A stretch of DNA of 64,000 nt from positions 310,001 to 374,000 of the forward strand of contig CAWCHK010000003.1 of NCBI GenBank assembly GCA_963795385.1. The letters run 5' to 3'. Origin of the DNA: CAVURS01 sp963795385 (lineage in GTDB: Bacteria; Actinomycetota; Actinomycetes; Actinomycetales; CAVURS01). Made by a program: the position numbers and the translations under genes. The notes beneath the pieces were generated by a model. It saw only the letters and a list, made by a program, of their open reading frames with translations, was not told the DNA's origin and did not search any database. Below, piece after piece: positions 37,557 through 43,919 of this stretch (position 1 is its first letter; each line of letters begins with the position of its first letter).

Positions 37557-38705
37557 GGGGAGGAGCGTTGCGGTGTGCCGGCCGGCGGCGGCTGCGGCGA
37601 GGAAGGCTGCCGGGTCCTCGGTCAGGCCCCGGCCCATGGTCGACAGGCTCACCGGGCTGGCCGCCAGGGCCGCCTCCAGCCCCTCGACCGGCACGTGGAC
37701 CAGGCGGTGCCCCGCGGCACTGGTCCCGGCCAGGTCGGCGGCCTGCGCCGCGACGCGTAACCCCAGCTCGCCCGGCAGCGTCGGGACCACCAGGTCGGCC
37801 GGGAGCAGGGCCACCCGCCCGTACGCCGTCGTGCTGTGGTGGGACAGCCCGTGGTGGCGCGCCCGGGCATCGGCCTGCGACACCCGCAGGACGGCGACGG
37901 GCCGCCCGCCCAGGGTCGCCGCGGCGTTGATCGCCTCGCCCGCCGCCACGCCGGAGAAGCCCCACCGGGTGTCCGTTCCCAGGTTGCCCGGCCCCTGGAT
38001 GACGATCGCGACCTCGGCCCGGAGCACGTGCCGCGCGGCGAGCAGGCCGCTGTGCAGCGTCACGGCCTCCAGATCCCCGCCGAACGCCTGTCCGACCGTC
38101 ACGCACCCCGCCAGCCAGCCGGCCTCGCGCAGCCCGGCCACCGATCGGGAGAACCACGCCGGCAGCGCGCCGCCGTCGGTCATGACGTACGCCGCTCGAG
38201 TGCCGGGGCGGGCCGCCTGCAGGCCGGCCAGGATCGCCGGAAGCGAGGAGTGCAGGTCCGCGACGACCACCGGCATCCGCTGGATGTCGTCGGCCTCGCG
38301 CAGCACCTGGTGATGCTCGGAGTCCTGCTCGTCGACGCCCAGGACGGTGACCTGCAACGGCGTGTACCGGGCCTTGACCAGGTGGCCGGCCGGCTCGTCA
38401 CCTGGCTCGAGGCCACTGGGCCCGAGGTCGGCGGGCAGCCGGTCCGGTAGGGCAGTGACGAGTGCATAGCCCCCGGTCCCGAGGCCCTGGCTCAGGGCCG
38501 TGACGTTCAGCAGGACCCGGTCACCGACGCCCGGGTCGCCCACCACGGCCGGGTAGGCAAGTGCGCGGACCGGCCCGGCCGGCCCTTCGGCGGGGACCTC
38601 GTCCAGCTCGACGTCCAGCTTGACGTCCAGCTCGACGGCCCCGGGCCAGCGCCGCCCGACGGCCACGACGATGCCCGAGCGCCAGGAGACTCGGGGCTGG
38701 GCCAC
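37554..38705 (-). CDS. DUF3866-family protein
   Basis: A 383-residue conserved actinobacterial protein of unknown function. Recognisable pieces are the N-terminal beta-rich part with GDRVLLNVTALSQGLGTGGYALV, the central DIQRMPVVVADLHSSLPAILAGL, and HHGLSHHSTTAYGRVALLPADLVVPTLP near residue 290. There is no signal peptide or transmembrane segment. GTG 38705 lies 6 bases after TAGTCT on the minus strand. The family sits near pafBC in several actinobacteria, so a link is possible but unproven. Confidence 0.85.
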   Translation of the reverse strand: MAQPRVSWRSGIVVAVGRRWPGAVELDVKLDVELDEVPAEGPAGPVRALAYPAVVGDPGVGDRVLLNVTALSQGLGTGGYALVTALPDRLPADLGPSGLEPGDEPAGHLVKARYTPLQVTVLGVDEQDSEHHQVLREADDIQRMPVVVADLHSSLPAILAGLQAARPGTRAAYVMTDGGALPAWFSRSVAGLREAGWLAGCVTVGQAFGGDLEAVTLHSGLLAARHVLRAEVAIVIQGPGNLGTDTRWGFSGVAAGEAINAAATLGGRPVAVLRVSQADARARHHGLSHHSTTAYGRVALLPADLVVPTLPGELGLRVAAQAADLAGTSAAGHRLVHVPVEGLEAALAASPVSLSTMGRGLTEDPAAFLAAAAAGRHTATLLP

Positions 38706-38711
38706 GGGGGC

Positions 38712-38717
38712 AGACTA
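38712..38717 (-). promoter_or_regulatory. -10 box (TAGTCT) for DUF3866 gene, leaderless
   Basis: Minus-strand TAGTCT, 6 bases, then GTG 38705. Confidence 0.55.
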
Positions 38718-38745
38718 GCCAGCCGGGGACTGCCTGACGGTCCGC

Positions 38746-38751
38746 TAGCGT
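38746..38751 (+). promoter_or_regulatory. -10 box (TAGCGT) for pafBC
   Basis: TAGCGT 34 bases before ATG 38785. It predicts a leader of about 27 nt with a weak GAGGAA. Confidence 0.4.
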
Positions 38752-38784
38752 TGCCGCCGTAGACCGAGCGAGGAACCCAGCCGA

Positions 38785-39915
38785 ATGTCGTCCGCCAAGA
38801 CCGAGCGCCTGCTCAACCTGGTGATCTGCCTGCTCAGCACCCGCCGTCCGCTCAGCAAAGCGCAGATCCGCTCCGCTGTGCCCCAGTACGGCGACAGCAC
38901 CTCGATGGAGGCCTTCGAGCGGATGTTCGAGCGGGACAAGGACGAGCTCCGCGACCTCGGCATCCCGCTCGCGACGACCCACGCGGACCCGCTGTTCGAC
39001 GACGAGGTCGGCTACCGGATCGACCGCGACGCCTACGCCCTGCCCGAGGTCACCTTCGAGCCGGACGAGATGACCGTCCTCGGACTGGCCTCCCGGGTCT
39101 GGCAGCAGGCCAGCCTGGCCGGGCCCGCCGCCCGCGCGCTCACCAAGCTCAAGGCCGCCGGGGTCGAGCCGGACGAGGCCTCGCTGATCGGGCTCGAGCC
39201 CCGGGTGCGAACCTCCGAGCCGGCCTTCGAGCCGCTGTGGGCCGCCGTCCGCGACCGGGTGCCGGTGCGCTTCCCCTACCGCCGGTCCGGCTCCCCGGAG
39301 TCGGCCGAGCGCCACGTCGAGCCGTGGGCGGTCGCCAGCTGGCACGGCCGCTGGTACCTCACCGGCCACGACCGCGACCGCAAGGCCGACCGGGTCTTCC
39401 GGCTCTCCCGGATCACCGGCGCCGTCATCCCGGACGGCACGACCGGGGCGTACGACGTACCGGAGGGGCACGACGCCCGGGAGATGGTGCGGTCGCTGGT
39501 GCCCGACCGCCCGCAGGCCAAGGCGGTGCTGCGGGCCCGCGCCGGTGCCGGCCAGGCCCTGCGCCGCCGCGCGCTCGAGCAGACCGAAGGCGTAGCGCAA
39601 ACCGAAGACGTAGAGCAGACCGAAGACGTAGAGCAGACCGAGCGCGGGGAGCAGACCGCCGGCCAGGACGGCTGGACCCGGCTGGTAGTGCCGTACTTCG
39701 ACATCGAGATCCTGGCCGAGGAGGTCGTGGCCTACGGCGCCGCGGTCATCGCCGAGGAGCCGGCTGAGCTGCGGGACGCGATCGTGCGCCGGCTGCGGGC
39801 CGTCGTCGATGCGACCGACGTCCACCTCACGGACCTTGCCGACCGGGCCGACCGGGCCGACCGGGCCGATGTCGTTGCCGGCGCCGCCGCCGTACCCGCG
39901 CAGGGGCCGACATGA
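38785..39915 (+). CDS. pafB: WYL-domain transcription factor PafB
   Basis: One half of the PafBC activator of the mycobacterial-type, LexA-independent DNA damage response. It has 376 residues. The HTH part is about residues 1-95 (SSAKTERLLNLVICLLSTRRPLSKAQIR); the WYL domain includes ERHVEPWAVASWHGRWYLTGHDRDRKADRVFRLSRI. It is longer than usual because of a minisatellite insertion at residues 265-291 (EQTEDV units) and an ADR repeat near the C-terminus. The stop overlaps pafC (ATGA). Confidence 0.93.
   Translation: MSSAKTERLLNLVICLLSTRRPLSKAQIRSAVPQYGDSTSMEAFERMFERDKDELRDLGIPLATTHADPLFDDEVGYRIDRDAYALPEVTFEPDEMTVLGLASRVWQQASLAGPAARALTKLKAAGVEPDEASLIGLEPRVRTSEPAFEPLWAAVRDRVPVRFPYRRSGSPESAERHVEPWAVASWHGRWYLTGHDRDRKADRVFRLSRITGAVIPDGTTGAYDVPEGHDAREMVRSLVPDRPQAKAVLRARAGAGQALRRRALEQTEGVAQTEDVEQTEDVEQTERGEQTAGQDGWTRLVVPYFDIEILAEEVVAYGAAVIAEEPAELRDAIVRRLRAVVDATDVHLTDLADRADRADRADVVAGAAAVPAQGPT
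39577..39657. repeat. 18-bp in-frame minisatellite in pafB
   Basis: Four and a half copies of GAGCAGACCGAAGACGTA encode repeated EQTEDV within the WYL domain linker. Unit 2 differs most (AQTEDV), and the central units are nearly identical. Confidence 0.9.
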
Positions 39916-40871
39916 GCGAGGGCGCTACCGAGCGGCTCTCCCGCCTGCTGACGATGGTGCCCTGGCTGCTGACCCATCAGGGCGTCGAGCTCTCCGATGC
40001 GGCCGCCGAGTTCGGCGTCGACGAGGCCCAGCTGGTCAAGGACCTCGAGCTGCTCTTCGTCTGCGGGACCCCCGGCCACCTGCCGGACGACCTGATCGAG
40101 GCCGAGTGGGAGGGCGGGCGCGTCTTCGTCGACAACGCGGAGTCGATCGCCCGTCCGCTGCGGCTCGGCGTCGACGAGGCGCTCGCGCTGGTCGTCGGGC
40201 TGCGGACCCTGGCCGAGGTGCCGGGCCTGGGGGAGCGGGCCGCGGTCGACCGGGCCCTGGCCAAGCTCGAGGCGGCTGCGGGCGCCGCCGCCGCCGGAGC
40301 CGATGCCGTGCACGTCGATCTCGAGGCCGGAGCCGAGGCCGAGGTCCTGGCCGCCTGCCGGCAGGCCCTGGCCGGGCATCGCCGCCTGCGCCTGGACTAC
40401 CTCGTGCCGAGCCGGGACGAGACCACCCGCCGCGACGTCGACCCGATGCGGGTCCAGACGGTGGACGCGCGCTGGTACCTCGAGGCCTGGTGTCACCGGG
40501 CCGAGGCCGTGCGGCTCTTCCGCCTTGACCGGATCGTCGCGATCGAGGTGCTCGACGAGGACGGTACGCCGCCGGCCCAGGCCCGCTCGCGCGACCTCGA
40601 CGAGCAGCTGTTCTCCGCCGGACCGGACGACGTCCTGGTCACGCTGGAGGTCGCGCCGAGTGCCCGCTGGATCGTCGACTACTACCCCGTCGAGTCGGTC
40701 GAGGAGCTCGCCGGCGGCCGGCTGCTGGTGCGGATGCGCACGGCCGACACCCGCTGGCTGCAGCGGCTCGTCCTGCGGCTGTCCGGCCAGGCGCGCGTGG
40801 TCGAGCCGGTGGAGCTCGGCGCCCAGGTGGCCGCCATCGCGGCCGACGCCCTGGCGGCGTACCCCGCCTGA
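39912..40871 (+). CDS. pafC: WYL-domain transcription factor PafC
   Basis: Partner of PafB, 319 residues. The HTH part begins TERLSRLLTMVPWLLTHQGVELSDAAAEFGVDEAQLVKDLELL. The WYL domain shows RRDVDPMRVQTVDARWYLEAWCHRAEAVRLFRLDRI, and a WCX domain closes the protein. The 4-base overlap with pafB suggests stoichiometric synthesis. In mycobacteria PafBC senses single-stranded DNA; no RecA-NDp-type site was recognised in this window. Confidence 0.94.
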   Translation: MSEGATERLSRLLTMVPWLLTHQGVELSDAAAEFGVDEAQLVKDLELLFVCGTPGHLPDDLIEAEWEGGRVFVDNAESIARPLRLGVDEALALVVGLRTLAEVPGLGERAAVDRALAKLEAAAGAAAAGADAVHVDLEAGAEAEVLAACRQALAGHRRLRLDYLVPSRDETTRRDVDPMRVQTVDARWYLEAWCHRAEAVRLFRLDRIVAIEVLDEDGTPPAQARSRDLDEQLFSAGPDDVLVTLEVAPSARWIVDYYPVESVEELAGGRLLVRMRTADTRWLQRLVLRLSGQARVVEPVELGAQVAAIAADALAAYPA

Positions 40872-41039
40872 ATCCGCCTCGCGCGACGCTGACTAGTCCG
40901 CGCGGGCCATCCCGAGTTCCATCGGGGTGGTCTGCAGCAGAACCTCCCGCCCGGTGTCAAGTTCTTCTTCGGGCCTGCCGAACCTCCTTTCAACAAGGGT
41001 CGAAGAGACCAGCAAGAGCCCGTCTGGGAGGCGAGCAGG
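40872..41039. other. 168-bp gap before zinc-ribbon gene
   Basis: No gene is supported here. The last part holds GGGAGG (41026-41031), the ribosome binding site of the next gene. No clear -10 box or terminator was found. Confidence 0.5.
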
Positions 41040-41384
41040 ATGACAACGATCAAGGCTTCGTGCCCGAGCTGTGGTGACGTCGAGCTGACGAGCACCCAGG
41101 TGCGACTTGTCGTGTGCTCGATCCAGGACTGGTCGTTCTACGCGTTCACGTGCCACACGTGCCACGACGAGATCCGCAAGCCGGCCGCCACCGACGTGAT
41201 CACGCTGCTGCAGTCCGGCGGCGTGCTGGCCGAGATGTGGGCCGTTCCCGCCGAGGCCATGGAGAAGCACGAGGGCGACGCGATCTGCTACGACGACGTC
41301 CTGGACTTCGCCCTCCGCCTGCAGGCCATCGACGACCTCGCCGCCGCGCTCGCCCCCGTCCGCCCGGGCGTGCCCGCTCGCTGA
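41040..41384 (+). CDS. Small zinc-ribbon protein of unknown function
   Basis: A 114-residue protein. Two CxxC pairs (CPSCG at Cys8/Cys11 and CHTCH at Cys38/Cys41) form a likely zinc ribbon. DEIRKPAATDVITLLQSGGVLAEMWAVPAEAMEKHEG follows, and the C-terminal half is helical and acidic. It has a strong GGGAGG 8 bases before the ATG, unlike its leaderless neighbours. I recall similar short proteins in actinobacteria but no assigned role. No membrane segment. Confidence 0.75.
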   Translation: MTTIKASCPSCGDVELTSTQVRLVVCSIQDWSFYAFTCHTCHDEIRKPAATDVITLLQSGGVLAEMWAVPAEAMEKHEGDAICYDDVLDFALRLQAIDDLAAALAPVRPGVPAR

Positions 41385-41402
41385 GCCCCTCCCTCGCACC
41401 GC

Positions 41403-41446
41403 AACGGTGCAGCTTCGCGTCACCCGTGACGCGAAGCTGCACCGTT
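41403..41446. repeat. 21-bp perfect palindrome with 2-base loop
   Basis: The left arm 41403-41423 begins AACGGTGCAGCTTCGC, and the right arm 41426-41446 is its exact complement. Only CC separates them. It begins 18 bases after a stop codon and could act as a terminator, but the length and perfection are more typical of a dispersed palindromic repeat. Confidence 0.8.
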
Positions 41447-41497
41447 CGGCATTTCGGGGACCGCTCCGCGCCGGCCACCGCTGCCCAGCGCGCGGGC

Positions 41498-41503
41498 TAG
41501 GGT
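41498..41503 (+). promoter_or_regulatory. -10 box (TAGGGT), leaderless
   Basis: TAGGGT, 7 bases, then GTG 41511. Confidence 0.55.
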
Positions 41504-41510
41504 TGCGGCC

Positions 41511-41801
41511 GTGTCCTGGTGGCTGTGGGTGCTCATCTGGGTCGCCCTGGTCCTGGGCGCCCTGGGCTTCCTGTTCCTGCTGCTGCGACAGGTGTGGCGC
41601 AAGCTGCGGCTGCTGTTCAGCGACCTGAGCACCGCCACCGAGCGGCTCTCCGAGGTCACCCGGGAGCTGGAACGGCTCGAGCAGCGGACCGGCCAGGGCG
41701 CCGAACCAGCCGCCGTGTTCGAGGACCCGACCACGCTTCGGGCCAGGAGATTCGCCGCGCGGACCAAGCAACAGAGGTCCCGGCGCCGAACCCGGACGTA
41801 G
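41511..41801 (+). CDS. Small single-span membrane protein
   Basis: A 96-residue protein. One N-terminal transmembrane helix (WWLWVLIWVALVLGALGFLFLLL) is followed by a heptad-rich helix (LSTATERLSEVTRELERLEQRTG) that may form a coiled coil, then a basic tail (RRFAARTKQQRSRRRTRT). It lies directly before tatA in the same direction and its stop codon is part of the tatA -10 box. No family name is recognised; it could be a scaffold at the membrane. Confidence 0.75.
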   Translation: MSWWLWVLIWVALVLGALGFLFLLLRQVWRKLRLLFSDLSTATERLSEVTRELERLEQRTGQGAEPAAVFEDPTTLRARRFAARTKQQRSRRRTRT

Positions 41802-41804
41802 ACT
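41799..41804 (+). promoter_or_regulatory. -10 box (TAGACT) built on a stop codon, tatA
   Basis: TAGACT begins with the upstream stop codon. ATG 41836 lies 31 bases on, with GGAGGG 8 bases before it, so tatA mRNA has a short leader. Confidence 0.5.
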
Positions 41805-41835
41805 GACCCAACAGACCCGACGGAGGGCAAGACAA

Positions 41836-42108
41836 ATGTTGCGAGGCCTCGAGGGCTGGCACCTGATCATCATCCTGGTCGTGGTGCTGCTGCTCTTCGG
41901 TTACAAGCGCCTTCCGGATGCCGCGCGCAGCCTGGGCAAGTCGATGCGGATCTTCAAGTCCGAGGTGGAGACCCTGCGCAACGACGAGGACAAGAAGTCC
42001 GACCCGAAGCCGCCGTCGGCGACCCCTCCGCTGAGCGGGCGCGTCGTCGACGACCCGGAGTCGCCTCGGGCGAGCACGCCGGAGTCCACCGGCGACGACC
42101 GTCGCTGA
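41836..42108 (+). CDS. tatA: Twin-arginine translocase subunit TatA
   Basis: A 90-residue pore-forming subunit. The transmembrane helix is WHLIIILVVVLLLFG, the invariant FG hinge is at LLFGYKRLPDAARSLGKSMRIFK, and an acidic/basic amphipathic helix and a disordered tail follow. It is paired with tatC downstream. Together they export folded proteins with twin-Arg signals; TatB is not seen in the window. Confidence 0.95.
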   Translation: MLRGLEGWHLIIILVVVLLLFGYKRLPDAARSLGKSMRIFKSEVETLRNDEDKKSDPKPPSATPPLSGRVVDDPESPRASTPESTGDDRR

Positions 42109-42133
42109 GACGCGTCCCGGCTGAGAGCGCCGC

Positions 42134-42967
42134 ATGACCGCAGCGCCACCGCGCCGCAGGGGGCGCAAGTCCCGCGACCCCGAGGGCCGGATGTCCCTCG
42201 GCGGCCACCTGCGCGAGCTGCGCAACCGACTCGCCGTGGCCGCCCTCGCGGTCGTCGTTGGCGGGTCGGTCGGCTGGATCTACTACTCGCCGATCCTGGT
42301 CCGGTTGCAGGAGCCGATCCACCAGGTAGCCCGCGCCCGGCACACCCAGTTCGTCGGCCTGAACTTCGGCGGCAGCGGGATCACCGCGCCGTTCGCCGTC
42401 AAGGTCAAGGTCGCGCTGTTCGTGGGGCTGCTGATCGCCAGCCCGGTCTGGATCTACCAGGTGTGGGCGTTCATCGTCCCGGGCCTGACCCGTCGCGAGA
42501 AGCGTTACGCCGTCACGTTTCTCGGCGCCTCGGTCCCGCTCTTCCTCGGCGGTGCGTACCTCGCGTGGATCACGTTCCCGAAGGCCGTCGTCACGCTCCT
42601 GGAGCTCACGCCACAGGGCGGCTTCAACATCACCGACGCCGAGGCCTACCTCACGTTCGTGACCCGCTTCGTGCTGGCGTTCGGCCTGGCCTTCCTGCTG
42701 CCGGTGCTGATGGTCGGCCTCAACCTCGCGCACGTCCTGCCCGGCCGGATCATGCTCAAGGGCTGGCGGATCTCGGTCTTCCTGATCTGCCTGTTCGCGG
42801 CGATCATGACGCCCACACCGGACCCCTGGACGATGCTCTTCATGGCCATCCCGATGGTCCTGCTGTTCTTCATCGCGGTCGGCATCGCCCTGCTCTTCGA
42901 CCGGTCGCGGGCTCGCCGCCGCAGCGAGTACGCCGACCTCGACGACGACGAGGCGAGCCCGCTGTAG
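42134..42967 (+). CDS. tatC: Twin-arginine translocase subunit TatC
   Basis: A 277-residue polytopic receptor for twin-Arg signal peptides with six predicted helices. SLGGHLRELRNRLAVAALAVVVG is the signature N-terminus (Glu in HLRELR binds signal peptides). VWIYQVWAFIVPGLTRREKRY and FGLAFLLPVLMV are conserved. It forms an operon with tatA, 25 bases apart. The stop TAG is part of the lipid kinase -10 box. Confidence 0.96.
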   Translation: MTAAPPRRRGRKSRDPEGRMSLGGHLRELRNRLAVAALAVVVGGSVGWIYYSPILVRLQEPIHQVARARHTQFVGLNFGGSGITAPFAVKVKVALFVGLLIASPVWIYQVWAFIVPGLTRREKRYAVTFLGASVPLFLGGAYLAWITFPKAVVTLLELTPQGGFNITDAEAYLTFVTRFVLAFGLAFLLPVLMVGLNLAHVLPGRIMLKGWRISVFLICLFAAIMTPTPDPWTMLFMAIPMVLLFFIAVGIALLFDRSRARRRSEYADLDDDEASPL

Positions 42968-42970
42968 CCT
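42965..42970 (+). promoter_or_regulatory. -10 box (TAGCCT) built on a stop codon
   Basis: TAGCCT begins with the tatC stop codon. A 7-base spacer leads to GTG 42978. Confidence 0.6.
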
Positions 42971-42977
42971 CGCGGCC

Positions 42978-43910
42978 GTGAGCACACCGACCGCGCCCGA
43001 TGCCGCCCCGGCCTCGTCGCTGCAGCACGTCGCCCTCCTGGTCAACCCGACGTCGGGACTCGGCCGCGGCGCGAAGCTCGGCCGCACTGTCGCCGACGGC
43101 CTGCTCGCGGCCGGCCTGCGGGTGGACGACGTGACCGGGGCCGACGCGGCGGAGGCCTCCGACAAGGGCCGCCGGGCCGTCGAGTCGGGCGTGGACGCCC
43201 TGGTCGTGGTCGGCGGCGACGGCATGGTTCACCTGGGCGCCAACGTCGTGGCCGGCACCGAGGTCCCGCTCGGGATCGTGGCCGCCGGCACCGGCAACGA
43301 CATCGCCCGGGCCCTCGGGCTGCCGGTCCACGACGCCGCCGCGGCGGCGGCCGTCGTACGCCGTGGGTCGGCCCGGGTCATCGACGCCGCGCGTCACGTG
43401 CCGGACGCAGGGCAGGCTGCGGCCGGATGGTTCGTCGGGGTCCTCGGCGCGGGCTTCGACGCGAAGGTCAACGAGCGGGCCAACGGCTGGCGCTGGCCGA
43501 AGGGCCGGATGCGCTACAACCTGGCCATCGCCCGGGAGCTGCCGGTCTTCAAGCCGCTGCCGTACGAGATCGAGCTCGACGGTGAGCACATCGAGGCCAA
43601 CGCCATGCTGGTGGCGGTGGGCAACGGCCCGTCGTACGGCGGCGGCATGCAGGTCTGCCCTGACGCCGTAATGGACGACGGGCTGCTCGACGTCATGATC
43701 GTGGACAAGATCTCGATCCCGGAGTTCCTCAAGGTCTTCCCCAAGGTCTACAGCGGCGCGCACAAGGACCACCCGGCCGTGTCGATCCGCCGGGCCCGGT
43801 CCGTGCGGCTGTCCACGCCGGGCCTGGTGTCGTACGCCGACGGCGAGCGGTACGCCGCGCTGCCGATGGCCTGCGAGGTCGTCCCGGGTGCGCTGCGGGT
43901 CCTGACGTAG
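42978..43910 (+). CDS. Diacylglycerol kinase-family lipid kinase
   Basis: A 310-residue DAGK-catalytic-domain protein. LLVNPTSGLGRG opens the nucleotide site, VVVGGDGMVHLGANVV is the GGDG motif, and AAGTGNDIARALGLP follows. The C-terminal beta-sandwich includes NGPSYGGGMQVCPDAVMDDGLLDVMIVD. Soluble, it probably phosphorylates diacylglycerol or a related lipid at the membrane. Both neighbouring stop codons are reused in promoters: tatC's for this gene and this gene's for helY. Confidence 0.93.
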   Translation: MSTPTAPDAAPASSLQHVALLVNPTSGLGRGAKLGRTVADGLLAAGLRVDDVTGADAAEASDKGRRAVESGVDALVVVGGDGMVHLGANVVAGTEVPLGIVAAGTGNDIARALGLPVHDAAAAAAVVRRGSARVIDAARHVPDAGQAAAGWFVGVLGAGFDAKVNERANGWRWPKGRMRYNLAIARELPVFKPLPYEIELDGEHIEANAMLVAVGNGPSYGGGMQVCPDAVMDDGLLDVMIVDKISIPEFLKVFPKVYSGAHKDHPAVSIRRARSVRLSTPGLVSYADGERYAALPMACEVVPGALRVLT

Positions 43911-43913
43911 CCT
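43908..43913 (+). promoter_or_regulatory. -10 box (TAGCCT) built on a stop codon, helY
   Basis: TAGCCT begins with the lipid kinase stop codon. A 6-base spacer leads to ATG 43920. Confidence 0.6.
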
Positions 43914-43919
43914 TCCACC

